64,000 bases of DNA from Cupriavidus oxalaticus. Its GTDB lineage: Bacteria > Pseudomonadota > Gammaproteobacteria > Burkholderiales > Burkholderiaceae. Below are positions 8,791 to 18,183 of the stretch, piece by piece. The DNA lies in the NCBI RefSeq assembly GCF_016894385.1, contig NZ_CP069811.1:2642501-2706500 (forward strand). The letters are read 5' to 3'. Numbering within the stretch: position 1 is the first letter of the stretch; every line of letters starts with the position of its first letter. Below the pieces are notes generated by a model. It was not told the DNA's origin. It did not search any database and worked only from the letters and a program-made list of their open reading frames with translations. The position numbers and the translations under genes were made by a program.

Positions 8791-8991
8791 ATGATCGATG
8801 CAACGAGCCAGTTCAGGCCTTTGGATCCGGGCCGCATTAACCTGATGGATCCGCTTGAAGTGCAGTACTGGTGCCGCGAGCTTCGCTGCAGCGAGCAGGA
8901 TCTCGAAGCGGCCGTCGATGCCGCCGGCGACCATATCGCCGCGGTGCGGGACCAGCTGGAGTCAAGCCAGCCCGGCACCCCGCCGCACTGA
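8791..8991 (+). CDS. DUF3606 domain protein
   Basis: 66 residues from an ATG with a strong AGGAGG site nine bases upstream. The core PLDPGRINLMDPLEVQYWCRELRCSEQDLEAAVDAAG (quoted here only as RINLMDPLEVQYW and DLEAAVDAAG) matches DUF3606: an R-I-N motif, a conserved Y-W pair and a short second helix. Function unknown. The promoter would lie inside the over-long upstream reading of the divergent esterase, which supports that gene's shorter start. Confidence 0.82.
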   Translation: MIDATSQFRPLDPGRINLMDPLEVQYWCRELRCSEQDLEAAVDAAGDHIAAVRDQLESSQPGTPPH

Positions 8992-8996
8992 AGCGC

Positions 8997-9025
8997 AGGC
9001 ACGGCCGGATCTTCCGGCCGTGCCT
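8997..9025. terminator. Perfect 13-bp hairpin after the DUF3606 gene
   Basis: AGGCACGGCCGGA, a three-base loop and the exact complement TCCGGCCGTGCCT follow the stop codon by five bases. No T-run follows, so it is either a weak or factor-assisted terminator or an mRNA-stabilising stem. Confidence 0.6.
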
Positions 9026-9204
9026 GTCATGATGTCTGCCACGTCCCCGCAATAAGCGCGGTGCAGACCGGAATTCAGTAATGCTGTGTTCGCGTAGGAT
9101 GAGTTTTGCTGCATGATTTCGGGCCCGGGCCAGGCCTGGCGGCAGACCGCGCCGGCCCGGGAGATCCGAAACCATGGGGGTCACCTACACGAGGACGCAT
9201 CGAC

Positions 9205-9954
9205 ATGACCATCAAGCTGCCGGCCATCACCATTTGCGCAGCGATGCTCGCCCCTGCCGCCTGGGCAGGCAACGACACCCACTGGAGCTACGCCGGACCG
9301 ACCGGCGCCGGCCATTGGGGCGAGCTCGACGCCGGCTACAAGACCTGCACGCTGGGCAAGCACCAGTCGCCCATCGATATCCGTACCGACAAGACGGTGA
9401 GCGCGGACCTGAAGCCGATCGGCTTTGGCTACACCGCGACGCAGGCAACCGTGGTCAACAACGGCCATACCGTCCAGGTCAACCTGCCCGCGGGCGGTCA
9501 GGCCGAGTTCGACGGCGCGGCGTACAAGCTGGTGCAGTTCCACTTCCACACGCCAAGCGAGGAGAAGATCAACGGCAAGGCGTATCCGCTGGTGGCGCAC
9601 CTGGTGCACCAGGACGCCGCAGGCAAGCTGGCGGTGGTGGCGGTGCTGTTCAAGACCGGGCGCGAGAATGCGGCGTTGCAGCCGGTCTTTGCCAGCCTGC
9701 CGGCCAAGACCGGTGAATCGCGCCAACTGAATGCGCCGATCGACGTAACGGCGCTGCTGCCCGCACAGCAATCCTACTGGGCGTTCACCGGCTCGCTGAC
9801 CACGCCGCCCTGCAGCGAGGATGTGAAGTGGCAGGTGTTGAAGACGCCGGTGGAGATTTCGGCGGCGCAACTGGCTGCGTTCCGCAAGCTCTACCGGATG
9901 AATGCGCGGCCGGTGCAGCCGTTGAACGGGCGGGTGGTGCAGGCGGGACGGTGA
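9205..9954 (+). CDS. Periplasmic alpha-carbonic anhydrase
   Basis: 249 residues from the ATG at 9205, which gives a clean 21-residue signal peptide ending AAWAG. The zinc ligands are H113 and H115 in QFHFHTPSEE and H132 in VAHLVH; the QSPIDI motif is at 54-59 and the proton-shuttle-like H88 in NNGHTV. Two cysteines (C48 and the one in TPPCSEDV) are placed for the family disulfide. It hydrates CO2 in the periplasm. The acidic residue usually found two before the third His ligand is Val here. It stands alone, ending at a convergent junction with a REP-like repeat. Confidence 0.93.
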   Translation: MTIKLPAITICAAMLAPAAWAGNDTHWSYAGPTGAGHWGELDAGYKTCTLGKHQSPIDIRTDKTVSADLKPIGFGYTATQATVVNNGHTVQVNLPAGGQAEFDGAAYKLVQFHFHTPSEEKINGKAYPLVAHLVHQDAAGKLAVVAVLFKTGRENAALQPVFASLPAKTGESRQLNAPIDVTALLPAQQSYWAFTGSLTTPPCSEDVKWQVLKTPVEISAAQLAAFRKLYRMNARPVQPLNGRVVQAGR

Positions 9955-9998
9955 GTTTCATGCGCTTACCAATGACCTTTGCTTAGCCGATTGGTGCT

Positions 9999-10117
9999 CC
10001 CTCTCCCGCTTGCGGGAGAGGGTTGGGGTGAGGGCGGGGGTGTCAACGAAGTAAAGCGCGTCGGTATGCCAGCGCCTGCCCTCTCCCCCTGCCCCTCTCC
10101 CGCAGGCGGGAGAGGGG
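9999..10117. repeat. REP-like inverted pair at a convergent junction
   Basis: Two copies of a CTCTCCCGC...GCGGGAGAG palindrome (9999-10022 and 10092-10117) lie in opposite orientation, each with a G-rich/C-rich tail facing inward. The pair occupies the gap between the stop codons of the carbonic anhydrase (9954) and the TSUP gene (10146). Related copies are at 18184-18215, 26809-26905 and 57376-57405. Confidence 0.85.
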
Positions 10118-10145
10118 AGCAAACCGGCGGTCTTCAAGGGCAATG

Positions 10146-10901
10146 TCACGAAAGCCCGCGCATCGCCAGCTCGCCGCCCAGCACCAGCAGCCCGCAGAAG
10201 AACACCTTGCGGAAGCGCTCCGCACTGATGCGATGGCGCAGCCATTGCCCGATGAACATGCCGCCGAGCGCAGGCACCAGCGCCAGCAACGAAGCCCCCA
10301 GCACCGGCGTGTGCAGCAACGATCCGCCCAGCGCCAGGCTGACCGCCAGCGCAATGGTCGAGATCGTGAAGGACAGCCCCAGCGCCTGCACCAGGCTTTC
10401 CTTTTCGAGCCCCAGCCCTTGCAGGTAAGGCACGGCGGGAATCACGAACACGCCGGTCACCGCGGTGATCGCGCCGGTCACCAGCCCGACTACCGGCCCG
10501 AGCCAGGCCTCTGCCGCCGGCGGCACGTGCAACTTCACCGCAGCCAGCCCGACCATCGCATACAGCACCAGCGCCACGCCAAGCGCCGAGGTGGCATGGG
10601 TCATCATCCCGGCCGGCACCAGCGCCGCGCACAGCCACGTGCCGGCGCAGATCGCCGCCAGCATCGGCCACAGCCGAAGTACCAGTTGGCCGAAACGCGG
10701 ACCACTGACCAGCTGCACCAGGTTGGTCACCATCGACGGCGCCACCAGCAGCGCCGCGGCCTGCGCCGGCGGCATCACGAGCCCGAGCAGTCCCACCGCG
10801 ACGGTGGGCAGGCCCAGGCCGACCACGCCTTTGACAAAGCCCGCCAGCAGGAAAGTCAGGCCGATGAAGGCGGCCTGCGTCCCGATTGCTTCCATCGTCA
10901 T
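10146..10901 (-). CDS. TauE/SafE (TSUP) family membrane exporter
   Basis: 251 residues from the ATG at 10901. Hydrophobic segments begin with FIGLTFLLAGFVKGVVGLGLPTVAVGLLGL, and the second half repeats the pattern with VVGLVTGAITAVTGVFVIPAVPYLQGLGL; these are the paired glycine-rich TSUP turns. The export substrate is unknown. The start lies 11 bases after the stop of the ABM gene, so the two form one operon. It differs clearly from the TSUP protein at 2776. Confidence 0.85.
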   Translation of the reverse strand: MTMEAIGTQAAFIGLTFLLAGFVKGVVGLGLPTVAVGLLGLVMPPAQAAALLVAPSMVTNLVQLVSGPRFGQLVLRLWPMLAAICAGTWLCAALVPAGMMTHATSALGVALVLYAMVGLAAVKLHVPPAAEAWLGPVVGLVTGAITAVTGVFVIPAVPYLQGLGLEKESLVQALGLSFTISTIALAVSLALGGSLLHTPVLGASLLALVPALGGMFIGQWLRHRISAERFRKVFFCGLLVLGGELAMRGLS

Positions 10902-10912
10902 CGCTGGCGCCT

Positions 10913-11269
10913 TCAGCCGGGCTTGCGGTCGTGGGCCGCGCGGCTGTCGGCGGGGGCTTCGTCGCGCGCGTGCATGCCGTAGTCGCGCAGCACCTGCGCC
11001 ACGCGCAGCCGGTAGTCGGCGAACACGCCGCCGCGGCCGGCGGCCTGTGCCTCGCGGTGCGCCACGGTATTGCGCCAGGCAGTCACCGCGGCCTCGTCGC
11101 GGAAGAAGGACAGCGACAGTATCTTGCCGGGGTTGGCCAGGCTCTGGAAACGCTCGACCGAGATAAAGCCGTCGATGGTCTCCAGTTCGCGGCGCAGCGT
11201 TGCCGCGATGTCGAGATAGGCGTCGCGGCGGCCCGGTGCGGGCTCGACTTCGAAGAGGATGGCGATCAT
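10913..11269 (-). CDS. ABM-domain (antibiotic biosynthesis monooxygenase family) protein
   Basis: 118 residues from the ATG at 11269, preceded by AAGGAG at good spacing; the longer reading to 11323 lacks a site. The ferredoxin-like ABM fold is recognisable from MIAILFEVEPAPGRRDAYLDI, the D-G-F-I-S-V-E-R-F strand and the FFRDEAAVTAWRN block. Family members include small cofactor-free monooxygenases and heme-degrading enzymes, but most are uncharacterised. It heads a two-gene operon with the TSUP exporter. A charged, disordered tail follows residue 100. Confidence 0.8.
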   Translation of the reverse strand: MIAILFEVEPAPGRRDAYLDIAATLRRELETIDGFISVERFQSLANPGKILSLSFFRDEAAVTAWRNTVAHREAQAAGRGGVFADYRLRVAQVLRDYGMHARDEAPADSRAAHDRKPG

Positions 11270-11319
11270 GGGGGCTCCTTGTGCTGCCGCCAGTGTGCCG
11301 CGTGCACAGGAGAAACGCT

Positions 11320-14300
11320 TCACGGCGGCGTGAAAGATGGATTGCTGGCGTGGCGGTCCACAGTTGCCGGCTCATCGCCATCCTGCGCCAACTCCGCCAC
11401 CGGCTCATCACTCCTGTGCGCCAGCCGGTACAGCACCGGCAACACCAGCAGCGTCAGCGCCGTCGACGACAGGATGCCGCCGATCACCACCGTGGCCAGC
11501 GGGCGCTGCACTTCGGCGCCCGTGCCGGTGGCCAGCGCCATCGGCACGAAGCCCAGCGACGCCACCAGCGCGGTCATCAGCACGGGCCGCAGCCGCGTCA
11601 GCGCGCCATCCCGGATCGCCTGGTCCAGCCCCATGCCCTCTTCGCGCAGCGAGCGGATAAACGACAGCATCACCAGCCCGTTCAGCACCGCCACGCCGCA
11701 CAGCGCGATAAAGCCCACCGCTGCCGAGATCGACAGCGGAATGCCGCGCAGCCACAGCGCAAGGATGCCGCCGGTCAGCGCGAACGGGATGCCGGTGAAA
11801 ACCAGCAGCCCGTCCTTGACGTTGCCGAACATGGCGAACAGCAGCACGAACACCAGCCCCAGTGCCAGCGGCACCACCACGCGCAGCCTTGCGGTCGCGG
11901 ACTGCAGCTGCTCGAAGGTGCCGCCCCAGCTGGTCCAGTAGCCGGCGGGGATGCGCACGCGCTCGCGGATGGCGGCCTCCGCCTCGGGCACGAAGCTGCC
12001 GATATCGCGGCCGCGCACGTTGGCGCTGACCACGATGCGGCGCTTGCCGTTCTCGCGCGAGACCTGGTTGGGGCCGGGCGCGATCTCCACGGTGGCGACT
12101 TCGCTGAGCGGGATATAGCTGGTGCGCGCGCCGGCAGAGGTGTCCTTCGGCAGCGCCACCGGCAGGCGCCGCAGCGCTTCCACGTCTTCGCGCACGGCTT
12201 CCGGCAGGCGCACGACGATGTCGAAGCGCCGGTCGCCGCTGAAGAAGGTGCCCGACACCTTGCCGCCGATGCCGATCGCCACGGCCTCCTGGATATCGCT
12301 CAGGTTGAGGCCGTAGCGCGCGGCCTTGTCGCGGTCGATATTGACGCTCAGCATCGGCAGCCCGGTGGTCTGCTCGACCTTGACCTCGGCCGCGCCCGCA
12401 ATGCCCTGCAGCACCGCGGCGATGCGGTTGGCGGTGTCCTCCAGCACGGCGTTGTCGTCACCGAACACCTTGACCGCGACGTCGGAACGCACGCCCGAGA
12501 TCAGCTCGTTGAAGCGCAGCTGGATCGGCTGCGAGAACTCGTAGTTGTTGCCGGGCAGCTTGCCGACCTCCGCGCGGATCGCGGCGATCAGCTCGTCGCG
12601 CGTGCGGCGCGGCGCGGGCCATTCGGACTGCGGCTTGAGCATGATGTAGCCGTCCGAGATATTCGGCGGCATCGGGTCCGAGGCGATCTCGGCGGTGCCG
12701 GTGCGCGCGAACACGCGCTGGATCTCCGGGAATTTCGCCTTCAGCGTGGTCTCTATCTGTTGCTGCATCGCCACCGACTGCGTCAGGCTGGTGCCGGGAA
12801 TGCGCAGCGCCTGGATGGCGAGGTCGCCCTCGTTGAGGTTGGGCACGAACTCGCTGCCCAGGCGCGTGGCAATTGCCAGGGACAGCGCCACCGCGACGCC
12901 GGCCAGTGCCAGCACCACCGGCGTCGCCGACAGCGAGCGGTCAAGCAGCACGGCATAGCGGCGCCGCGCCCATGCCATCAGCCGGTTCTCGCGCTCGGCC
13001 ACGCGATTGCCGATCGCCAGCGCCACCGCCGCGGGAACGAAGGTCACCGACAGCACCATCGCCCCCAGCAGCGCCAGCACTACGGTGATCGCCATCGGGT
13101 GGAACATCTTGCCCTCGACGCCGGTCAGCGCAAAGATCGGCAGGTACACCACCATGATGATGAGCTGGCCGTACAGCAGCGGCCGGCGCGCCTCGCGCGC
13201 GGCGGCAAAGACCTCGTGCAGGCGTTCGGTGCGCGTCAGCGCGCGGCCATGGCGTTGCTGCGCATGCGCCAGGCGCCGCACGCAGTTCTCGACGATCACC
13301 ACCGCGCCGTCGACGATGATGCCGAAGTCCAGCGCCCCCAGGCTCATCAGGTTGGCGCTGGTGCGCGTGTGGACCATGCCGGTGAAGGTGAACAGCATCG
13401 ACAGCGGGATCACCAGCGCGGTGATCAGCGCCGCGCGCAGGTTGCCGAGGAACAGGAACAGGATGGCGATCACCAGCACCGCGCCTTCCAGCAGGTTCTT
13501 CTTCACCGTGGCGATGGCCTTGTCGACCAGCGTGGTGCGGTCGTACACGGTGATCGCTTTCACGCCGGCCGGCAGCGTGCGGTTGATCTCCGCCATCTTG
13601 CGGTCGACCGCCTGCGACACCGTGCGGCTGTTCTCGCCGATCAGCATGAAGACCGTGCCCAACACCACCTCGCGGCCGTCCTCGGTGGCGGCGCCGGTGC
13701 GCAGCTCGCCGCCGGTCTGCACGCTGGCCAGGTCGCGCACGCGGATCGGCTGGCCCTGCGCGGTGCCGACGATGACGTCGCGGATATCGTCGAGCGAGCG
13801 CACCTGGCCCGGCACGCGCACCAGGTATTGCTCGCCGCGCCGCTCGATATAGCCGGCGCCGACGTTGTCGTTGTTCTTCTCCAGCGCGGCCACCACGTCG
13901 GCGAGCGACAGGCCGTACGATGCCATCCGCTCCAGGCTGGGCGCGACCACATAGGCGCGCGCATGGCCGCCGATGGCATTGACCTCGGTCACCCCCGGCA
14001 CGTTGCGCAGCTGCGGGCGCACCACCCAGTCCTGGATCTCGCGCAGGTCGGACAGCGTGTACGGCGTGCCGTCCGGCTTGCGCGCGCCGGGCTCGGCTTC
14101 GACGGTCCACAGGTAGATCTCGCCAAGGCCGGTGGAAATCGGCCCCATCGCCGGCGTGATGCCGGGCGGCAGCCCGTCGCGCGCTTCCTGGATGCGCTGG
14201 TTGACCAGCTGCCGCGCGAAATGGATATCGGTGCCTTCGCGGAAGATCACCGTGACCTGCGACAGCCCGTAGCGCGACAGCGAGCGGGTCTGCTCCAGCC

Positions 14301-14532
14301 CCGGCAGGCCCGCCATCACGGTCTCGACCGGATAGGTGATGCGCTGCTCGGTCTCCAGCGGCGAATAGCCGGGCGCGGCGGTGTTGATCTGCACCTGCAC
14401 GTTGGTGATGTCGGGCACGGCGTCGATCGGCAGCCGGGTGTAGTTGTACAGGCCCAGCGCGGCCATGCCGAGCACGGCCAGCAGCACCATCCAGCGCTGC
14501 TCGATGGCAAAGCGGATCAGGCGTTCGAACAT
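11320..14532 (-). CDS. czcA: CzcA-type heavy-metal RND efflux pump
   Basis: 1070 residues, normal for HME-RND pumps. Twelve membrane spans in two halves flank large periplasmic loops. The proton-relay motif DFGIIVDGAVVIVEN near residue 400 is of the HME1 type, associated with Zn/Co/Cd/Ni rather than Cu/Ag pumps. The N-terminus MFERLIRFAIEQRW is characteristic. It works as a trimer with the CzcB adaptor and CzcC outer-membrane channel encoded immediately upstream in the same operon (12-base gap to czcB). Exact metal specificity cannot be read from sequence alone. Confidence 0.93.
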   Translation of the reverse strand: MFERLIRFAIEQRWMVLLAVLGMAALGLYNYTRLPIDAVPDITNVQVQINTAAPGYSPLETEQRITYPVETVMAGLPGLEQTRSLSRYGLSQVTVIFREGTDIHFARQLVNQRIQEARDGLPPGITPAMGPISTGLGEIYLWTVEAEPGARKPDGTPYTLSDLREIQDWVVRPQLRNVPGVTEVNAIGGHARAYVVAPSLERMASYGLSLADVVAALEKNNDNVGAGYIERRGEQYLVRVPGQVRSLDDIRDVIVGTAQGQPIRVRDLASVQTGGELRTGAATEDGREVVLGTVFMLIGENSRTVSQAVDRKMAEINRTLPAGVKAITVYDRTTLVDKAIATVKKNLLEGAVLVIAILFLFLGNLRAALITALVIPLSMLFTFTGMVHTRTSANLMSLGALDFGIIVDGAVVIVENCVRRLAHAQQRHGRALTRTERLHEVFAAAREARRPLLYGQLIIMVVYLPIFALTGVEGKMFHPMAITVVLALLGAMVLSVTFVPAAVALAIGNRVAERENRLMAWARRRYAVLLDRSLSATPVVLALAGVAVALSLAIATRLGSEFVPNLNEGDLAIQALRIPGTSLTQSVAMQQQIETTLKAKFPEIQRVFARTGTAEIASDPMPPNISDGYIMLKPQSEWPAPRRTRDELIAAIRAEVGKLPGNNYEFSQPIQLRFNELISGVRSDVAVKVFGDDNAVLEDTANRIAAVLQGIAGAAEVKVEQTTGLPMLSVNIDRDKAARYGLNLSDIQEAVAIGIGGKVSGTFFSGDRRFDIVVRLPEAVREDVEALRRLPVALPKDTSAGARTSYIPLSEVATVEIAPGPNQVSRENGKRRIVVSANVRGRDIGSFVPEAEAAIRERVRIPAGYWTSWGGTFEQLQSATARLRVVVPLALGLVFVLLFAMFGNVKDGLLVFTGIPFALTGGILALWLRGIPLSISAAVGFIALCGVAVLNGLVMLSFIRSLREEGMGLDQAIRDGALTRLRPVLMTALVASLGFVPMALATGTGAEVQRPLATVVIGGILSSTALTLLVLPVLYRLAHRSDEPVAELAQDGDEPATVDRHASNPSFTPP

Positions 14533-14544
14533 GGCGCCTCCCGC

Positions 14545-15855
14545 TCAGTGCTCATGCCCGGCGCTGGCCTTGCCCAGCTCGGACTTGAGGATGAAGCTGT
14601 TGGCCGCGGCGTAGCGCGCGCCGGCCTGCAGGCCTTCGGTGATCTCGACCAGCTTGCCGCCGCTGCGGCCGGTCTTGACCGGCTGCACGGCAAACCCGCC
14701 CGGCACCGCGACGAACACGGCGCTGCTGCCATCGACCTGCTGCACGGCATCGGCTGCCACCGTGACCGGCACCTGCGTCGCGGCACCGAGCACGCTGACC
14801 GTGACGAACAGCCCGGGCCGCCACGCCATGCCCGGATTGGCCAGCGTCACGCGTGCCTTGGCGGTGCGGGTCTGTTCGCCGAGCAGCGCGCCGACGTAGG
14901 AGACCTTGCCCTCGGCCTGCGACTCGGAGGCGGTGGAGCGGATCCTGACGGTCTCGCCCACGCGCACCTGGTCGAGGTCGCGCGCCGAGACCACGAACTC
15001 GGCCCAGACCGAGCTCAGGTCGGAGATGGTGAAGACGCTGGCGTCTTCCTTGACGGCCTCGCCCAGCGACAGGTGCTTCTCCACGATGATGCCGTCGAAC
15101 GGCGCGCGCAGCGCGAACTGGTTCAGGCTGCCGCCCTTGCCGTCCTTGCCGTCCTTGCCGGCACTCTCCGCTGCGCCGATCGCGACCAGCTTCTGCCTGG
15201 CGTTCTGCACCGCGATCTGCGCTTCCTCCAGCGCGGTGCGGGCCTGCTGGTAGTCCTGTTCGGCGGAGATCTTCTCCTGCCACAGCGTCTTTTCGCGCGC
15301 GTAGGTGGCGCGCGCCAGCGCCTCGCGCCGCTGCGCCGCGAGCAGTTCGCTGCGCTGCTCGGCCAGTGCCGTGCTGGCGATCACGGCCAGCACCTGGCCC
15401 CTGGCGACCTGCTCGCCCAGGTTGGCCGGCACCGCCTGCGCCACGCCCGCGACGCGCGGCACCACGTGCGCGGTGCGGTCGTCGTTGAAGCGGATCTCGC
15501 CGGGGAAATCGACGCTGCCGCGCAGCGGCGCGGAACCCGCCGTGGCGATGCCGATGCCGGCCTGCTGCACCTGCTCCGGCGTCAGCTTGATGACGTGGGG
15601 CTGGTCGGCCGCCTGCGCTGGCGCAGCGGCGGCAGCGGCTGCGCTGGCCGGCGTTGCCGCCGGCTTGTCGTGCGCGTGGCCGTGGTCATGGTCGTCATGG
15701 TCGACATGCTCGCCTTGTTCAGCGTGCTCGCCATGCTCATGCCCGGCCTCGCCTGAGCCGCCGCCCTTGCCCGTGAACAGGATCGCCGCGCCGCCCAGCA
15801 GCCCCGCGACCAGGATGGCCACCACCGCGGCCCGTTGTTGCTTGCTCATTGCCAT
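14545..15855 (-). CDS. czcB: CzcB-type membrane fusion (adaptor) protein
   Basis: 436 residues with an N-terminal membrane anchor (AAVVAILVAGLLGG) followed by a His/Asp/Glu-rich stretch around residues 38-62 (EHGEHAEQGEHVDHDDHDHG). This is the metal-binding tail seen in CzcB-type adaptors. A coiled-coil hairpin (YAREKTLWQEKISAEQDY...) and beta-barrel domains follow, and the protein ends in GHEH. It bridges CzcA and CzcC across the periplasm and may capture metal. It starts 17 bases after czcC, or 23 from the second Met. Confidence 0.92.
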   Translation of the reverse strand: MAMSKQQRAAVVAILVAGLLGGAAILFTGKGGGSGEAGHEHGEHAEQGEHVDHDDHDHGHAHDKPAATPASAAAAAAAPAQAADQPHVIKLTPEQVQQAGIGIATAGSAPLRGSVDFPGEIRFNDDRTAHVVPRVAGVAQAVPANLGEQVARGQVLAVIASTALAEQRSELLAAQRREALARATYAREKTLWQEKISAEQDYQQARTALEEAQIAVQNARQKLVAIGAAESAGKDGKDGKGGSLNQFALRAPFDGIIVEKHLSLGEAVKEDASVFTISDLSSVWAEFVVSARDLDQVRVGETVRIRSTASESQAEGKVSYVGALLGEQTRTAKARVTLANPGMAWRPGLFVTVSVLGAATQVPVTVAADAVQQVDGSSAVFVAVPGGFAVQPVKTGRSGGKLVEITEGLQAGARYAAANSFILKSELGKASAGHEH

Positions 15856-15872
15856 GCTTGGAGCCTTCCGTA

Positions 15873-17153
15873 TCAGTGTCCGAGGATGCGATCGATGCTG
15901 GCGGCCGCGTCATAGGTGCGGGCCAGCACGTCCAGGTAGCGGATGCGCGCCTGGAACAGGGTGCGCTGGGCGTCCAGCACATCAAGGAAATTGAATTTGC
16001 CGGCCTCGAACCCGCGCGAAGCGGCGGCGTACGCCTGCTCCGCCGCGGGCAGCACCGAGCCCTGCAGCGTCTGCGCCGCGGCGCGCGACACAGACAGCTG
16101 CGTCGACGCCTGCTGCAGCGCATTGGCCAGCCGGATGCGGTTGGCCGCATGCGCGTCCTGCGCGCGGTCGGCCCGGCGCAGGGCCGCGTACAGGTTGCCC
16201 TGGTTGCGGTCGAACAGCGGCAGCGGGATCGCCACGCCCAGCACGGCCATGTTGCGGTTGGCCTCGTTGTCGCGCTTGGCGCCGAGGCTGACGGTGACGT
16301 CGGGGTACTGGCGGCTGCGCGCCACCGCGACTTCGGCGCGGCTGCGTTCGGCGGAGAGGCGGCTGGCGGCCAGCAGCGGGGAGTCTTCCAGCGCCGTTTC
16401 CAGCGCGGCGGGCGCGGGGCGCGACGGCAGCGCGTCGAGGTCACCCTGTGCCTGCGCGAAGCGCGGCGCGGCGTTGCCCCACAGCGCGGCCAGCGACTGC
16501 CGTGCCGACTGCAGCGCGCCGGTGGCCTCGGCCAGTTCCAGCTCGGCGTTGGCCTGCTCGACCTGCGCGCGCGTCGCTTCCAGCGGCGCCACCTTGCCGG
16601 CGGCAACACGGCGCGAGGCGGCCTGCGCGGCGCGGCTGGCGATATCGACCGAGCCCTCGGCCAGCTTGATGCGCTCCTGCGCGACCAGCACGCCGAAGAA
16701 GCGCGCGATCACCGCCGCGCGCAGCTCGGCGCGTACGCCGCCCAGCTCCGCCTGCGCCAGTTCGCGCCCGCGCTCGGCCACGCCGATGCGGGCGGCGCGC
16801 TTGCCGCCCAGTTCGATCGGCACGTTGAACTGGCCGGTGGTCGAGCGCGTGGCGCGGCGCGTGTCTTCCATCAACACAGCCAGCTCGGGATTGGGGATCA
16901 CGCGCGCCTGCGTCAGGTCGCCCTCGGTGGCATCCAGCTCCTTGCCGGCGGCGGACAGCGCGAAGCTGCCGGCTTCGGCCAGCGCCAGCGCGGCGTCGAG
17001 CGTCAGCGTGCCGGACGGCTCGCGTACGCCCGCGCCGTCCGCACTGGCGGCGTACGGCGAGGGTTGGATGGCGGATGGTGGCGTCTGGGCGACGCCGGCA
17101 AGCGGGCTGGTCAGTACGGCCGCCAGCCCCAGCGGCAGCAAAAGTCTTCGCAT
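15873..17153 (-). CDS. czcC: CzcC-type outer-membrane efflux channel
   Basis: 426 residues: signal peptide to about residue 22 (LTSPLAGVAQ), then two repeats of the TolC/OEP fold. Recognisable pieces are LTLDAALALAEAGS, the NPELAV motif and the FNFLDVLDAQRTLFQARIRYLDV segment near the C-terminus. It forms the outer-membrane exit duct of the CzcCBA pump. It is the second gene of the operon, 96 bases after the czcI-like gene. Confidence 0.9.
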   Translation of the reverse strand: MRRLLLPLGLAAVLTSPLAGVAQTPPSAIQPSPYAASADGAGVREPSGTLTLDAALALAEAGSFALSAAGKELDATEGDLTQARVIPNPELAVLMEDTRRATRSTTGQFNVPIELGGKRAARIGVAERGRELAQAELGGVRAELRAAVIARFFGVLVAQERIKLAEGSVDIASRAAQAASRRVAAGKVAPLEATRAQVEQANAELELAEATGALQSARQSLAALWGNAAPRFAQAQGDLDALPSRPAPAALETALEDSPLLAASRLSAERSRAEVAVARSRQYPDVTVSLGAKRDNEANRNMAVLGVAIPLPLFDRNQGNLYAALRRADRAQDAHAANRIRLANALQQASTQLSVSRAAAQTLQGSVLPAAEQAYAAASRGFEAGKFNFLDVLDAQRTLFQARIRYLDVLARTYDAAASIDRILGH

Positions 17154-17249
17154 CGAATTGCACCAGGAAAGAAACCGGGAATTCGGCGAGACGCCTGAGT
17201 TCAGCGAATCAGGGAGAAATCAGGGAAGCGGGTAGCGTCGTCTCGCCGG

Positions 17250-17618
17250 CTAAGCGAGACGGGGCCACTGCGGGCGGTCGGGCGCCCTGGCGCTGTGGGA
17301 GGAGAAGCCGGCCTGCGGCGGGGCCTGCGCCTGTTCGACGCGCTGGCTGGCCTGCACGCGCGGCCCGTCGGCGCGCGCGAACGGCACCGAGGCGACATGG
17401 CAGACCCCGCAGTCGGGATCGGCCATGCCCAGCTTGTCGGCATCGGCGCTGTCCTTGGCCGCATGCTGGCCGGCATCGGCCTTGTGCTGGTGCTCGTGAT
17501 GCCCCAGGTGCTGCTTGGCCGCTGCGGCCACCTCGTGCCGGCAATACGCGGCCGCTCCCGCCCAGGCGAACTGGAGCGGCAGGATCAGCGCGAGGAGGAT
17601 GAGGAGCAGGCGTTGCAT
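17250..17618 (-). CDS. czcI: CzcI-like small exported metal-efflux accessory protein
   Basis: 122 residues from the ATG at 17618 (MQRLLLILLALILPLQFAWA, a cleavable signal). The mature part holds Cys/His metal-ligand candidates: AYCRHE, a HHEHQH cluster near 43-48 and DCGVCH. CzcI proteins are encoded first in czc-type operons and are thought to modulate the pump or its regulation in the periplasm; the mechanism is not established. Position and composition both support the call. The upstream gap 17619-17864 is AT-rich and should carry divergent promoters. Confidence 0.72.
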   Translation of the reverse strand: MQRLLLILLALILPLQFAWAGAAAYCRHEVAAAAKQHLGHHEHQHKADAGQHAAKDSADADKLGMADPDCGVCHVASVPFARADGPRVQASQRVEQAQAPPQAGFSSHSARAPDRPQWPRLA

Positions 17619-17864
17619 GTCGGCAATGGCAGCGAGCCGCAAGTTTAACCGAGGCCGGCCGGTGTTCACGCGGCGCGCCGATTACATTTGCGTCATGGCG
17701 TAACGGTGGAATGCCAGCCGATTGATATTCAATTTATTTGAACGATATATCCATACCATTCCCCGCTTGCGCTCGGTCAAGGCTCCTATAGTTCGTTACA
17801 TGAACGGCACGCACACAATGCACCACGTTCTGGCAAATTCAACGAACAATACTGGAGAAACCTC

Positions 17865-18170
17865 ATGACCAAGACCGCCCGCTTCGCTTCCGCCCTGTTC
17901 CTGTCGCTGGCCGCCCTCGGCGCCGCCCACGCCGCTACCGCCGCCGAACGGCTGCCCGGCGACAAGTACGGTTATGAGTTCCGTTCGCACGATGCCTTTA
18001 CCGATGGCGCCCGCGCCGGCAAGCCCGATCCGTATGTGGACGGGGCCCGCACGGTGGCCGGCCTGGACCGCGGCGGCGTGTCGGCAGCCCCGGCGCGCAG
18101 CTTTGACCCGTATAGCGAAGGCAGCCGCGTGGGTGGCTTCGATCCTTACGGCGAAGGTGCGCGTGCGTGA
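17865..18170 (+). CDS. Small secreted protein with four D-P-Y-x-E-G-A-R repeats
   Basis: 101 residues with a GGAGAA ribosome site. A signal peptide ends near AAHAATAA (residue 26). The mature protein has four spaced copies of an eight-residue motif: DAFTDGAR (43-50), DPYVDGAR (55-62), DPYSEGSR (81-88) and DPYGEGAR (93-100). I do not recognise the family. The Asp/Tyr/Arg-rich motif could bind metal or polyanions, which is speculation. Neighbours are the czc operon (divergent) and an ECF sigma system (convergent). Confidence 0.7.
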   Translation: MTKTARFASALFLSLAALGAAHAATAAERLPGDKYGYEFRSHDAFTDGARAGKPDPYVDGARTVAGLDRGGVSAAPARSFDPYSEGSRVGGFDPYGEGARA

Positions 18171-18183
18171 TTGCCGCTGGTTT

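Noticed and set aside
11200..15756. 1518-codon plus-strand frame over the czc operon
   Set aside because: Antisense shadow of czcA/czcB; His/Arg/Gln-rich composition without domains.
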